DNA from: Accumulibacter sp.
GTDB taxonomy: Bacteria; Pseudomonadota; Gammaproteobacteria; Burkholderiales; Rhodocyclaceae
Direction: 5' to 3'
DNA: 41,537 bases
NCBI RefSeq assembly: GCF_023806635.1
Contig: NZ_JAMTDQ010000003.1
Coordinates: 1 to 41,537, forward strand
Under the pieces are notes generated by a model. That model was not told where the DNA came from. It worked only from the letters and a program-made list of their open reading frames with translations, and did no database searches. Shown here piece after piece: positions 24,081-32,638 of this stretch. A program made the position numbers and the translations under genes. The first letter of the stretch is position 1; every line of letters begins with the position of its first letter.

Positions 24081-24827
24081 TCAGACTGGATTGTCGAGGT
24101 CGACGAAGCGGCAGTCGAGAGTGAAGCGTTCGGCGAGATGTGCGGCCAGTGCCATGATGCCGTAACGCTCGCTCGCATGGTGGCCGGCGGCCAGGTAGGC
24201 GACCCCCGACTCGCGCGCGAGGTGCGTGCTCGGCTCCGATGCTTCGCCAGTCAGGTAGAGATCGACGCCCAGTGCGATCGCCTGTTCGAACATCCCCTGT
24301 GCTCCGCCGGAGCACCAGGCGACGCGACGCACCAGCCGTTCGCTGTCGCCGAGCAGCAGGGGCGGCCGCTGCAGGGTGCGCGCAACGCGCTCGCCAAGCT
24401 CCCGGGCCGGCAAGGGCAGCGTCAGGTGCCCGAGCCAGCCGAGATCCTGCTCGCCGAAGCGACCGTCGGGAATCCAGTCGAGGTGTCGGGCAAGTTGCAC
24501 GTTGTTGCCCAGTTCGGGGTGGCTGTCGAGCGGCAGGTGGAAGGCATAAAGGTTGATGTCGTGGCACAGCAGCGTCTGCAGGCGGGTCTTGCGGATGCCC
24601 GTGACGCGGCCATCCTCACCGCGCCAGAACCAGCCATGATGCACCAGGATGGTGTCGGCGGCATGCTCGACGGCGGTGTCGAGCAGTTGCTGCGTGGCGC
24701 TGACACCGGCGACCACGCGACCGATCTCTGGGCGTCCTTCCACTTGCAGGCCGTTTGGGCAATAATCCCGGAAGCGTCCCGGCTCGAGCAAATCCTCCAG
24801 GTAGCGGGTCAATTCTTCGCGGTTCAT
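24081..24827 (-). CDS. Nif3-like dinuclear metal-centre protein
   Basis: A 248-residue protein of the Nif3/YbgI family (GTP cyclohydrolase I type 2 homologue), hexameric with a two-metal site. Metal ligands are visible in ILVHHGWFW, INLYAFHLPLDSHPELGNN and AGHHASERYGIMAL. The cellular role is still unclear in the family. The start is at 24827 (MNREELTRYLEDLL), the usual N-terminus; the longer frame would run into the divergent protease gene. Only 23 bp separate its ATG from that of the protease, so each promoter must lie in the other's coding sequence or be shared. Confidence 0.9.
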   Translation of the reverse strand: MNREELTRYLEDLLEPGRFRDYCPNGLQVEGRPEIGRVVAGVSATQQLLDTAVEHAADTILVHHGWFWRGEDGRVTGIRKTRLQTLLCHDINLYAFHLPLDSHPELGNNVQLARHLDWIPDGRFGEQDLGWLGHLTLPLPARELGERVARTLQRPPLLLGDSERLVRRVAWCSGGAQGMFEQAIALGVDLYLTGEASEPSTHLARESGVAYLAAGHHASERYGIMALAAHLAERFTLDCRFVDLDNPV

Positions 24828-24850
24828 CCCAAGGCTCCGGTTTTTCGCCC

Positions 24851-26023
24851 ATGCGCAGGCTCTGGCTGATTTTTGCACAAACGGTCACGGTTGGTCTTGC
24901 CGTCCTCTTCGTCGTCAGTACGCTGAAGCCCGACTGGGTTGGCCGGGGGGCACCGGTCGGGGCCAGCGTCGTCGCCCTGCGCGAAGCGGCGGCGCCCGCC
25001 GCGCCAGCCAGATACGCCTCGTATCGCGAGGCGGCCGACAAGGCGCTGCCGTCGGTCGTCCACATCTTTACTTCGCAGAAGGTCAGGGCGCGCCGCAACC
25101 CACTGCTGAATGATCCGGTCTTCAGGCATTTCTTCGGCGACGGCGGTGACGGCGAGCCGCCAAAGACCGCAGGTCTCGGTTCCGGTGTCATCGTCAGTTC
25201 GAGCGGCTATGTTCTCACGAATTTCCATGTCGTGGAGGGTGCCGATCAGATCGAGATCGCCCTCAGTGACGGGCGCAACCTGGATGCCCGTCTCGTCGGC
25301 AGCGATCCGGAGTCCGATCTGGCGGTCCTGCAGATCATCGAGCTGAAGGGCAAGGATCTGGCTCTGCCGGCGATCACCCTTGGCCGAATGGACGATATTG
25401 CCGTCGGCGATGTCGCGCTGGCGATCGGCAATCCGTTCGGTGTCGGCCAGACGGTGACGATGGGAATCATCTCGGCCCTCGGGCGCTCGCATCTTGGCAT
25501 CAACACTTTCGAGAACTTCATCCAGACCGATGCTGCGATCAATCCGGGCAACTCCGGTGGTGCGCTCGTCGACAGCCAGGGCAACCTGATCGGCATCAAC
25601 ACGGCCATCTATTCGCGCTCGGGAGGCTCTCTGGGTATCGGTTTCGCGATTCCGATCTCTCTCGCGCGCAACGTGATGGAGCAGATCATCGCCACAGGCA
25701 GTGTGACGCGCGGCTGGATCGGCGTCGAGGCGCAGGAGATCACGGTCGACCTGGCGGAATCGTTCGGGCTGCCGGATACGAGTGGCGCACTGATTGCCGG
25801 TGTTCTGCGCGGCAGTCCGGCCGACGTCGGCGGCATCAAGCCGGGCGACATCCTGCTCGCGGTCGATGGCCGCCTGGTGAAGGATCCGCAGGGCATGCTC
25901 GACCTGATCGCCAGTCAGAAGCCCGGTGAAACCGTGGCATTCAGGCTGCGCCGCCAGAATGGCGTGGTCGATGCCAGCATCCGCATCGGCAAACGCACGC
26001 CGCAGCGCCGCGAACGCGAGTAG
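24851..26023 (+). CDS. membrane-anchored HtrA-type serine protease (DegS-like, single PDZ)
   Basis: A 390-residue S1C protease. Residues 4-24 form an N-terminal membrane anchor, followed by the trypsin-like domain with triad H126 (LTNFHVV), D156 (ESDLAVL) and S235 (NPGNSGGALV). One PDZ domain lies at about 280-375 (GLPDTSGALIAGVLRGSPADVGGIKPGDILL). A single PDZ and retained anchor make it DegS-like in architecture rather than DegP/DegQ. It should act in the periplasm in envelope quality control or stress signalling. A weak sigma70-like match, TTCCAC-17-AATAAT (24738-24766), lies inside nif3. The next gene starts 9 nt after its stop. Confidence 0.9.
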   Translation: MRRLWLIFAQTVTVGLAVLFVVSTLKPDWVGRGAPVGASVVALREAAAPAAPARYASYREAADKALPSVVHIFTSQKVRARRNPLLNDPVFRHFFGDGGDGEPPKTAGLGSGVIVSSSGYVLTNFHVVEGADQIEIALSDGRNLDARLVGSDPESDLAVLQIIELKGKDLALPAITLGRMDDIAVGDVALAIGNPFGVGQTVTMGIISALGRSHLGINTFENFIQTDAAINPGNSGGALVDSQGNLIGINTAIYSRSGGSLGIGFAIPISLARNVMEQIIATGSVTRGWIGVEAQEITVDLAESFGLPDTSGALIAGVLRGSPADVGGIKPGDILLAVDGRLVKDPQGMLDLIASQKPGETVAFRLRRQNGVVDASIRIGKRTPQRRERE

Positions 26024-26032
26024 GGGCTGGCG

Positions 26033-26842
26033 ATGTGTCAGCTGCTGGCGATGAACTGCAACGTGCCGACAGACATCTGCTTCTCGTTTGCCGGTTTCCA
26101 GGCACGTGGTGGCGCCACCGACGTGCATGCCGATGGCTGGGGCATTGCCTTCTTCGAGGGGCGCGGCATGCGCTTCTTCCTCGATCCGCAGCCTTCAGCC
26201 GTGTCGCCGGTCGCCGAACTCGTACGCAGCTACCCGATCCACTCGAAGAACGTCATCGCCCACATTCGCAAGGCGACGCAGGGAATCGTCGCGCTCGAGA
26301 ACACGCATCCCTTCATGCGCGAACTCTGGGGACGTTACTGGATCTTCGCCCATAACGGCAACCTGCCCGACTTTGCCCCCACTCTCGATGGCAGCTACAC
26401 TCCCGTCGGTCAGACCGATAGTGAACGCGCCTTCTGCTGGTTGCTGCAACAACTGCGTCGGCGCTTCGGCAGATGTGCGCCTGGCCAGGCTGAGCTGTTC
26501 GATGAACTGCATCGCCTGACGCTCGATCTCGGGGCGCGGGGTGCCTGCAACTACCTTCTGTCGAATGGCGACTGCCTCTTCGCCCACTGCTCGACGCAAC
26601 TGAGTTTCATCGTTCGCCAGGCACCTTTTGCCGTCGCCCATCTTCGTGACCAGGACCTGAGCATCGACTTCAGTGCCGTCACGACTCCCGACGATCGCGT
26701 GGCGGTGATTGCCACGGTGCCGCTGACCGACAACGAGCACTGGACGACGATGCCCAGCGGCAGCCTGTGGCTGTTTGCCGAAGGCGCTCCGGTCGGCCAT
26801 CGCCAGACGATTGCCGGACCCGAGTCCCGGCTGCCTACCTGA
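26033..26842 (+). CDS. class II glutamine amidotransferase (YafJ-like)
   Basis: A 269-residue Ntn-hydrolase. After Met removal the nucleophile is Cys2 (MCQLLAM). The GATase blocks VHADGWGIAFF, NVIAHIRKATQG and FAHNGNLPDF are clear. The family hydrolyses glutamine or gamma-glutamyl amides; no synthase domain is attached, so the acceptor is unknown. It starts 9 nt after the DegS-like gene, so the two are probably cotranscribed. It converges with tatC across a 30-nt gap, in which I see no clear terminator. Confidence 0.88.
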   Translation: MCQLLAMNCNVPTDICFSFAGFQARGGATDVHADGWGIAFFEGRGMRFFLDPQPSAVSPVAELVRSYPIHSKNVIAHIRKATQGIVALENTHPFMRELWGRYWIFAHNGNLPDFAPTLDGSYTPVGQTDSERAFCWLLQQLRRRFGRCAPGQAELFDELHRLTLDLGARGACNYLLSNGDCLFAHCSTQLSFIVRQAPFAVAHLRDQDLSIDFSAVTTPDDRVAVIATVPLTDNEHWTTMPSGSLWLFAEGAPVGHRQTIAGPESRLPT

Positions 26843-26872
26843 AGCGCGGGCCCTGCCGGCAACTGCGCGGGG

Positions 26873-27736
26873 TCAGGCATCGGGCCTGCGTTCGGCTTGC
26901 TCCTGTCGGTCGTTGCCGCCGCTGACCTCGTCCATCTCGGCACTGGACGCCGGTGTCCACTCGCCGTCCCCGCGCCTGAGTGCCGTTGCCGCGGAGCCGT
27001 CGTCACCCGCCGTGGGCGCTGGCCGGCGGTGAAGGAAGCGTGCGAGCAGCAGGCCAAGTTCGAAGAGGAGGCAGAGCGGGACCGCCATCATCAACTGCGA
27101 GATGACGTCCGGCGGCGTGAAGATGGCGCCGATGACGAAGGCGCCGACGATGACGTACGGACGCCATTCCCTGAGCCTTTCGACGTCGACGATACCGGCC
27201 TGCACCAGGACGAGCACGGCTACCGGCACCTGGAAAGTCACGCCGAAGGCAATGAACGTGGTGAGGACGAAGGAGAGGTACTTTTCGATGTCGGTCATCC
27301 AGGCAACACCCTCGGGCTGCACCGAGGCCATGAAACCGAAGACCGTCGGGAATACGAGAAAGTAGGCAAAAGCCATGCCGACAAAGAAGAGCACGATGCT
27401 GGCGCCGACCAGCGGCAACGCCAGTCGCTTCTCGTGCGCATAGAGCCCGGGCGCGACGAAAGCCCACACTTGATAGAGGACGTAGGGCAGCGCGATGAGG
27501 AAGGCGACCATCAGCGCCACCTTCATCGGCACCAGAAAGACGCCGATGACATCCGTCGCGATCATCTGTCCTCCTTGCGGCAGTTTGGCCAGCAAGGGAT
27601 GTGCCAGCAGCGCGTAGAGGTCCTGCGCCCATGGGGCGAGACAGAGGAAGACGATACCGATTGCCAGCAGGGAACGGATCAGGCGGTCACGCAGTTCGAC
27701 GAGATGCGAGAGGAATGAATCTTCGGGCAGGTTCAT
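26873..27736 (-). CDS. tatC: Sec-independent translocase subunit TatC
   Basis: A 287-residue inner-membrane protein with six predicted helices, the receptor for twin-arginine signal peptides. Conserved blocks are FLSHLVELRDRLIRS at the cytoplasmic N-terminus, FLVPMKVALMVAF, LPYVLYQVWAFVAPGLYAHEKR and FGVTFQVPVAVLVLVQAGIV. The start at 27736 gives the usual MNLPEDSFLSHL beginning; the longer frame would overlap tatB. About 50 residues at the C-terminus (after HRRPAPT) form a hydrophilic tail beyond the usual core. It begins 7 nt after tatB. Confidence 0.96.
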   Translation of the reverse strand: MNLPEDSFLSHLVELRDRLIRSLLAIGIVFLCLAPWAQDLYALLAHPLLAKLPQGGQMIATDVIGVFLVPMKVALMVAFLIALPYVLYQVWAFVAPGLYAHEKRLALPLVGASIVLFFVGMAFAYFLVFPTVFGFMASVQPEGVAWMTDIEKYLSFVLTTFIAFGVTFQVPVAVLVLVQAGIVDVERLREWRPYVIVGAFVIGAIFTPPDVISQLMMAVPLCLLFELGLLLARFLHRRPAPTAGDDGSAATALRRGDGEWTPASSAEMDEVSGGNDRQEQAERRPDA

Positions 27737-27743
27737 CGTCGGA

Positions 27744-28151
27744 TCAGGCACCCGGCACGGGCTTGCCGCGATCGACCGCTGCTCCATCAGGGTCGGCCAG
27801 GAGCGGTGCCACGGCCGGCGAAGGCGCTGCCGCCACATCCGCCTGCGCTCTCTGCAGGTCGCTGCTGGCGGCCTCGGCCGTCATGGTGAGCGCCTGCTTT
27901 GCCGCCTGCATCTCGCTGCTCAGACTGTTCTCGACGTTGCGCGCCGATTCCTGGATCTCGCTCTGCAGGCGGCGCAGTTCCTCGAGTTGCATTTCGCGGC
28001 TGATGTCGGACTTGACGGTGCTGACGTAGCGCTGCAGGCGGCCGAGCAGGTGTCCGGCGGTGCGCGCGACTCGCGGCAGTCGTTCGGGCCCGATCACCAC
28101 CAGCGCGACGACGGCGACCAGCATCAGCTCGGAGAAGCCGATATCAAACAT
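27744..28151 (-). CDS. tatB: Sec-independent translocase subunit TatB
   Basis: A 135-residue TatB. One N-terminal membrane helix starts MFDIGFSELMLVAVVALVVIG, then the PERLP hinge and an amphipathic helix (RVARTAGHLLGRL), followed by a long charged helix and a Pro/Ala tail. It forms the substrate-receptor complex with TatC. The ATG at 28151 is preferred over that two codons upstream because it matches the family start and has better spacing from GGATGA. Confidence 0.94.
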   Translation of the reverse strand: MFDIGFSELMLVAVVALVVIGPERLPRVARTAGHLLGRLQRYVSTVKSDISREMQLEELRRLQSEIQESARNVENSLSSEMQAAKQALTMTAEAASSDLQRAQADVAAAPSPAVAPLLADPDGAAVDRGKPVPGA

Positions 28152-28238
28152 GTGCATTCATCCGTGTGGCCGCAGCAATACGAGAGGGCAGTGAGCGGGC
28201 GTGCGAGCGGCGTCGCCGCCGCACGATCCCGTTGCGCT

Positions 28239-28484
28239 CTAGCTGCGGGTCTTCTCCCGAACCTCGCCGTCGATCGTCTGACCGCTCGCCACCTGTGGTG
28301 GCGCTGACGCAGGGGCGGCCGGCTCGGCCGGCTTGTCCTCGGCTGCCGCGTCCTTGATCCCATCCTTGAATCCTTTCACGGCTCCACCGAGATCGGCGCC
28401 AAGATTTCTCAGTTTCTTGGTACCGAAGATCAGGAGAACGATGATCAGGACCACCAACCAGTGCCAGATGCTGAAAGAGCCCAT
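28239..28484 (-). CDS. tatA: Sec-independent translocase subunit TatA
   Basis: An 81-residue pore-forming Tat subunit. It has a helix [20 protein letters not shown], the FGTKKL hinge, and an amphipathic helix [20 protein letters not shown] typical of TatA rather than TatB, then a Pro/Ala-rich tail. It lies between the HIT gene (86 nt) and tatB (87 nt). I see no gene in these gaps. Confidence 0.95.
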   Translation of the reverse strand: MGSFSIWHWLVVLIIVLLIFGTKKLRNLGADLGGAVKGFKDGIKDAAAEDKPAEPAAPASAPPQVASGQTIDGEVREKTRS

Positions 28485-28570
28485 GTCAGGCCTCCCATGA
28501 GGTGAATGTTGATGCCCCGGCGCGCAGCGCCATCCTGTGCCTGCGTGCCATCAGGCGGTCGAAGGCGCCG

Positions 28571-28921
28571 TCAGATGCGCTTGAGCATTGGCCCCACGGG
28601 ATCGGGCCCCCCTACGATGTGGGCGTGCAGATGCTGCACTTCCTGATGCCCGATGCGACCCGTGTTGATGATCACGCGAAAACCGTCCGGGCTGCCGTGC
28701 TCGGCAGCCAGCCGGTTGGCGACCGCGAGCATGCGGCCGAGGACCGGAATGTCGGCGTCGTCGACCGTCGCCAGCGAAGTGATGTGGCGCTTCGGGATCA
28801 CCAGCAGGTGCACGGGCCGCGCCGGATTGATGTCGTGGAAAGCGAGGATTTCGTCATCCTCGAAAACCTTGCGCGCCGGAATCCGGCCAGCGACGATGCG
28901 GCAGAAGAGACAGTCCTCCAT
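28571..28921 (-). CDS. HIT-family nucleotide hydrolase (HinT-like)
   Basis: A 116-residue histidine-triad protein. It has the N-terminal CLFCRI pair of cysteines, FHDINPARPVHLLVIPKRHI, and the triad QHLHAHIVGG. HinT proteins hydrolyse adenosine phosphoramidates such as AMP-lysine. It starts 3 nt after the hisE stop codon, so it is almost certainly in the his transcript. A link to histidine synthesis itself is not implied; the same placement is common in betaproteobacteria. Confidence 0.93.
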   Translation of the reverse strand: MEDCLFCRIVAGRIPARKVFEDDEILAFHDINPARPVHLLVIPKRHITSLATVDDADIPVLGRMLAVANRLAAEHGSPDGFRVIINTGRIGHQEVQHLHAHIVGGPDPVGPMLKRI

Positions 28922-28924
28922 CGC

Positions 28925-29245
28925 TCAGCCTTTCCGTGACTTCTTCTCGTCGATTCCCGAGATGCCTTCACGGCGCCGCATTTCCTGCAAGACGTCCTCG
29001 ATCGACAGGCCGTGGAAGGCAAGCAGGACCATGATGTGGTACAGCACGTCGGCCGATTCCCAAACCACATGCAGCCGGTTTCCCTCCTTGCCGGCCATGA
29101 TCAGCTCGGCACACTCCTCGCCGATCTTCTTCAGGATCGAGTCCGGACCCTTGGACATCAACTGTGCGGTATACGAGGTTTCCGGGTCTGCCCTGCGACG
29201 TTCGAGCAGCGTTTCGGAGATCCGGTGCAGCATATCCATGTTCAT
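28925..29245 (-). CDS. hisE: phosphoribosyl-ATP pyrophosphatase
   Basis: A 106-residue all-alpha NTP-pyrophosphohydrolase for the second step of histidine synthesis (PR-ATP to PR-AMP). The MazG-like metal site is [15 protein letters not shown], with [13 protein letters not shown] downstream. HisE and HisI are separate proteins here, not fused as in enterobacteria. The ATG overlaps the hisI stop by 4 nt (ATGA). Confidence 0.95.
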   Translation of the reverse strand: MNMDMLHRISETLLERRRADPETSYTAQLMSKGPDSILKKIGEECAELIMAGKEGNRLHVVWESADVLYHIMVLLAFHGLSIEDVLQEMRRREGISGIDEKKSRKG

Positions 29246-29646
29246 TTGCCGTATATGTCCCTGGGCGCCCTGATCACCGGGTCGACCGCGACCCAGGCGT
29301 TGCCCTGCAGTTGATAGAAGAAGCAGCTCTCGCGGCCGGTATGCCAGGCAATGCCTCCCTGCTGCTCGATCGACAGCAAGAGTACATCACCATCACAGTC
29401 GGTACGAATCGCCTGGACGCGTTGCACGTGTCCAGACTCCTCGCCCTTGCGCCATAGCCGCCGACGCGAACGCGACCAGTATACCGCGCTGCCGCTGTCA
29501 ACCGTTGCCTGCAATGACTCCCGGTTCATGAAGGCGAACATCAGCACCCGGCCGTTCGCCGCATCCTGTGCGATCACCGGCATCAGCCCCCGGGCGTCCC
29601 ACTGCAACGCATCGAGCCAGTCCTTGCCCGGGTCCAGGTCGCTCAC
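29242..29646 (-). CDS. hisI: phosphoribosyl-AMP cyclohydrolase
   Basis: A 134-residue enzyme for the third step of histidine synthesis, opening the adenine ring of PR-AMP. Blocks seen are [32 protein letters not shown] and the zinc/magnesium-site residues in DCDGD and [11 protein letters not shown]. It overlaps hisF upstream and hisE downstream by 4 nt each. Confidence 0.95.
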   Translation of the reverse strand: MSDLDPGKDWLDALQWDARGLMPVIAQDAANGRVLMFAFMNRESLQATVDSGSAVYWSRSRRRLWRKGEESGHVQRVQAIRTDCDGDVLLLSIEQQGGIAWHTGRESCFFYQLQGNAWVAVDPVIRAPRDIYGK

Positions 29647-30404
29647 AGCCGGACCTCGATGCCGCGCCCGCGCAGGTAGTCCTTGGCCTGTCGAACCGTG
29701 TACTCGCCGAAGTGGAAGATGCTTGCGGCCAGCACGGCGTCGGCGTGTCCCTGCGTGACCCCTTCGGCCAGATGTTCGAGGTTGCCGACTCCACCGCTGG
29801 CGATTACCGGGATGTCGACGGCGTCCGCGATCGTGCGCGTCAGCGGCAGGTCGAAGCCATTGCGCGTGCCATCACGATCCATGCTGGTGAGCAGGATTTC
29901 GCCAGCGCCGAGTTCCTGCACCCGCCGCGCCCATTGTACGGCGTCGATGCCGGTATTGCGTCGGCCACCATGCGTGTAGACCTGCCAGATTCCGGGCGCC
30001 GACTGCTTCGCATCGATCGCCACGACGATGCACTGGTTGCCCACCTTGGCCGACGCCTCGGCGACCAGGTCGGGATTCTCGACCGCTGCGGTATTCATGC
30101 TCACCTTGTCCGCACCGGCATTCAGGAGGCGACGGACGTCAGCGACTGAACGTACGCCGCCGCCGACCGTCAGTGGAATGAAGACCTGTGCCGCACAATC
30201 CTCGACGACGTGCAGGATGATGTCGCGCTGATCGGACGAGGCCGTGATGTCGAGGAAGGTCACCTCGTCGGCGCCCTGCTCGTCGTAACGACGGGCGATT
30301 TCCACCGGGTCGCCGGCGTCACGCAGATCAACGAAATTGGTGCCCTTGACGACGCGGCCGGCAGTGACGTCGAGGCAGGGAATGATCCGTTTGGCCAGTG
30401 CCAA
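29643..30404 (-). CDS. hisF: imidazole glycerol phosphate synthase cyclase subunit
   Basis: A 253-residue (beta/alpha)8 barrel that, with HisH, turns PRFAR and ammonia into imidazole glycerol phosphate and AICAR. The catalytic acids are D12 (IIPCLDV) and D131 (VVAIDAK). Phosphate-binding loops VGGGVRS and ASGGVGN are present. It is 43 nt downstream of hisA. Confidence 0.96.
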   Translation of the reverse strand: MALAKRIIPCLDVTAGRVVKGTNFVDLRDAGDPVEIARRYDEQGADEVTFLDITASSDQRDIILHVVEDCAAQVFIPLTVGGGVRSVADVRRLLNAGADKVSMNTAAVENPDLVAEASAKVGNQCIVVAIDAKQSAPGIWQVYTHGGRRNTGIDAVQWARRVQELGAGEILLTSMDRDGTRNGFDLPLTRTIADAVDIPVIASGGVGNLEHLAEGVTQGHADAVLAASIFHFGEYTVRQAKDYLRGRGIEVRL

Positions 30405-30447
30405 GTTCAGTTACCGGTGGCAGCGTGCCGGGCGACGGCGGTGCGGG

Positions 30448-31191
30448 TCATGCCTTCGCACCCTGATCGGCGGTCGCCTGCGCCAGGGCAAAGTCGAGCG
30501 AACCATCGTAGATGGCGCGCCCGGCGATCGTCGCGCTGATGCCTTCTTCCTCGACGGCGCAAAGGCGCCGGATGTCGTCGAGGCTCGACAGTCCGCCACT
30601 GGCGATCACCGGGATCAGCAGGGCCTGCGCCAGCTTGACCGTCGCCTCGATATTGATTCCCGAGAGCATCCCGTCGCGCCCGATGTCGGTGTAGATGATC
30701 GCCTCGACGCCGTAGTCCTCATACTTGCGCGCCAGGTCGATGACATCGTGCCCGGTCATCTTCGACCACCCGTCGACGGCGACCTTGCCATCCCGGGCGT
30801 CCAGGCCGACGATGATGTGGCCGGGAAAGGCGCCGCAGGCGTCGTGCAGGAAGCCCGGATTCTTGACTGCAGCGGTGCCGATGATGACGTAACTAACCCC
30901 GTCATCGAGGCAGCGCTCGATCGTGTCGAGGTCGCGGATGCCGCCGCCCAACTGCACCGGGATGTCGTCGCCAACCTCCTCGACGATCTCCTTGATCGCC
31001 CGTTCATTCTTCGGTTTGCCAGCGAAGGCGCCGTCGAGATCGACCACGTGCAGGCGCCTGGCGCCGTGCGACAGCCAGTGCCGCGCCTGATCGCGAGGCG
31101 AATTGGGGAAAACGGTCACCTGGTCCATGAGGCCCTGTTTGAGTCGGACGCATTGTCCGTCCTTGAGGTCGATGGCGGGAATGATCAGCAT
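30448..31191 (-). CDS. hisA: ProFAR isomerase
   Basis: A 247-residue (beta/alpha)8 barrel that opens the ribose ring of ProFAR by an Amadori rearrangement. The catalytic aspartates are D8 (PAIDLKDG) and D131 (VGLDARDG), with phosphate loops QLGGGIRD and IASGGLSS. No Shine-Dalgarno is obvious before the ATG, so expression may depend on the upstream genes. It is 48 nt after hisH. Confidence 0.96.
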   Translation of the reverse strand: MLIIPAIDLKDGQCVRLKQGLMDQVTVFPNSPRDQARHWLSHGARRLHVVDLDGAFAGKPKNERAIKEIVEEVGDDIPVQLGGGIRDLDTIERCLDDGVSYVIIGTAAVKNPGFLHDACGAFPGHIIVGLDARDGKVAVDGWSKMTGHDVIDLARKYEDYGVEAIIYTDIGRDGMLSGINIEATVKLAQALLIPVIASGGLSSLDDIRRLCAVEEEGISATIAGRAIYDGSLDFALAQATADQGAKA

Positions 31192-31239
31192 GGTGGAGAA
31201 GAGAGAATGAGTTGGTACAAATCAGACACGGCGGCTCGC

Positions 31240-31899
31240 TCAGGGTTTCCAGGCCAGAAAGTTCGCCAGCATGACGAGCCCGGCCGGGGAGCTCTTTTCC
31301 GGATGGCACTGCAGAGCGAAGATGTTATCCCGTGCGACGACGCTGGTAAAGTGGATACCATGATGAGTGGTGGCCGCGACACACGCGGTATCCGCGGGTT
31401 CGACGAAGTAGCTGTGCACGAAATAGAAGCGGGCGCCGTCGGCGATTCCGCTCCACAGCGGATGCCCGCCCTTCTGCCAGACTTCGTTCCACCCCATGTG
31501 CGGTACCTTGAGCCGCGTTCCCGCCTGGTCGACCATGCCGGCTGTCGGGAAGCGCCTGACGCGCCCCGCCATGATGCCGAGTCCCGGCACGTCGCCCTCG
31601 TCGCTGTGCTCGAAGAGCATCTGCTGCCCGATGCAGATACCGAGAAAGGGCTTGTTGCGGGCGGCATCGAGAACGGGCGCCCGCAAGCCACGCCGGTCGA
31701 TCTCGCGCATGCAGTCGGGCATCGCTCCCTGGCCGGGAAAAACGACGCGCTCGGCGGCCAGGACCACTTCCGGATTGGCCGAGACGAGCACCTCGCGGCC
31801 GTTGGCGACACGGACGAGAGCCTGCCACACCGAGCGCAGGTTTCCCATGCCGTAATCGACGACGACGATCGCGCCGGACTGTCTGGCGCCATTGGCCAT
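31240..31899 (-). CDS. hisH: imidazole glycerol phosphate synthase glutaminase subunit
   Basis: A 219-residue class I glutamine amidotransferase that feeds ammonia to HisF. The triad is C89 (GICIGQQML), H199 and E201 (QCHPEKS). The ATG at 31899 overlaps the hisB stop as TGATG, which implies coupled translation; a GTG one codon upstream is the alternative start. Confidence 0.96.
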   Translation of the reverse strand: MANGARQSGAIVVVDYGMGNLRSVWQALVRVANGREVLVSANPEVVLAAERVVFPGQGAMPDCMREIDRRGLRAPVLDAARNKPFLGICIGQQMLFEHSDEGDVPGLGIMAGRVRRFPTAGMVDQAGTRLKVPHMGWNEVWQKGGHPLWSGIADGARFYFVHSYFVEPADTACVAATTHHGIHFTSVVARDNIFALQCHPEKSSPAGLVMLANFLAWKP

Positions 31900-32486
31900 C
31901 ACAGTGAGCCTTTGGTCGAGGGAACGCTGCCGGCGGCACGCGGGTCTTCTTCCGCCGCCATCCGCAGAGCACGACCAAAGGCCTTGAACACTGTTTCTGC
32001 CTGATGGTGGGCGTTGGCGCCGCGCAGGTTGTCGATGTGCAGCGTCAGCGCGGCGTGGTTCACGAAGCCCTGGAAGAACTCGCGGATCAGGTCCACGTCG
32101 AAGCCGCCGATCATCGGCCGTACGAACCCGACATGGAAGGAGAGGCCGGGCCGCCCGGAGAGATCGACGACCGCGCGTGACAGCGCTTCGTCGAGCGGCA
32201 CATAGGCATGGCCATAGCGACGCAGACCGCGCTTGTCGCCCAGCGCGCGCGCCAGCGCCTGGCCCAGGGTGATGCCGATATCCTCGACCGTGTGGTGGGC
32301 ATCGATGTGCAGGTCGCCACTGGCAGCGATGTCGAGGTCGATCAGCCCGTGGCGGGAGATCTGCTCGAGCATGTGGTCAAGGAAGGGAACGCCGGTGGCG
32401 AAACTGCCGTGCCCGCTGCCGTCGAGATCCAGCCGGACATCGACCCGGGTTTCGAGCGTGTGCCTGGAGACTTCTGCTTGCCGCAT
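31899..32486 (-). CDS. hisB: imidazoleglycerol-phosphate dehydratase
   Basis: A 195-residue manganese enzyme, the monofunctional form without the phosphatase domain found in E. coli HisB. Both metal-binding repeats are intact: [10 protein letters not shown] (H64, H65, E68) and NAHHQAE (H160, H161, E164). It is the first gene of the minus-strand his-HIT-tat string and diverges from hisC across 152 nt. Confidence 0.96.
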   Translation of the reverse strand: MRQAEVSRHTLETRVDVRLDLDGSGHGSFATGVPFLDHMLEQISRHGLIDLDIAASGDLHIDAHHTVEDIGITLGQALARALGDKRGLRRYGHAYVPLDEALSRAVVDLSGRPGLSFHVGFVRPMIGGFDVDLIREFFQGFVNHAALTLHIDNLRGANAHHQAETVFKAFGRALRMAAEEDPRAAGSVPSTKGSL

Positions 32487-32570
32487 CGCGATACCATTGC
32501 CTGAGGCATGTCGGGTGTTTACGAGTGCGCTCGGCCTGAGGCTTCCGGGCGCCAGCGACCATCGGCGATC

Positions 32571-32599
32571 TTCCGCTGATCGACGGGGCGCATGATAAC
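32571..32599 (+). promoter_or_regulatory. possible sigma70 promoter of hisC
   Basis: TTCCGC (32571-32576), 17-bp spacer, GATAAC (32594-32599) in the hisB-hisC divergent region. A start near 32606 would give a 5' leader of about 33 nt. The match is moderate. I could not pick a convincing promoter for hisB on the other strand. Confidence 0.4.
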
Positions 32600-32638
32600 A
32601 TCTCGCGCTTCCCGTGCACCTTGGCCGAGCAGCCTTTC

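Noticed and set aside
24755-24850. N-terminal extension of the DegS-like protease by 32 codons
   Set aside because: The extension would overlap the nif3-like coding region, has no signal features, and the anchor begins naturally at the ATG at 24851.
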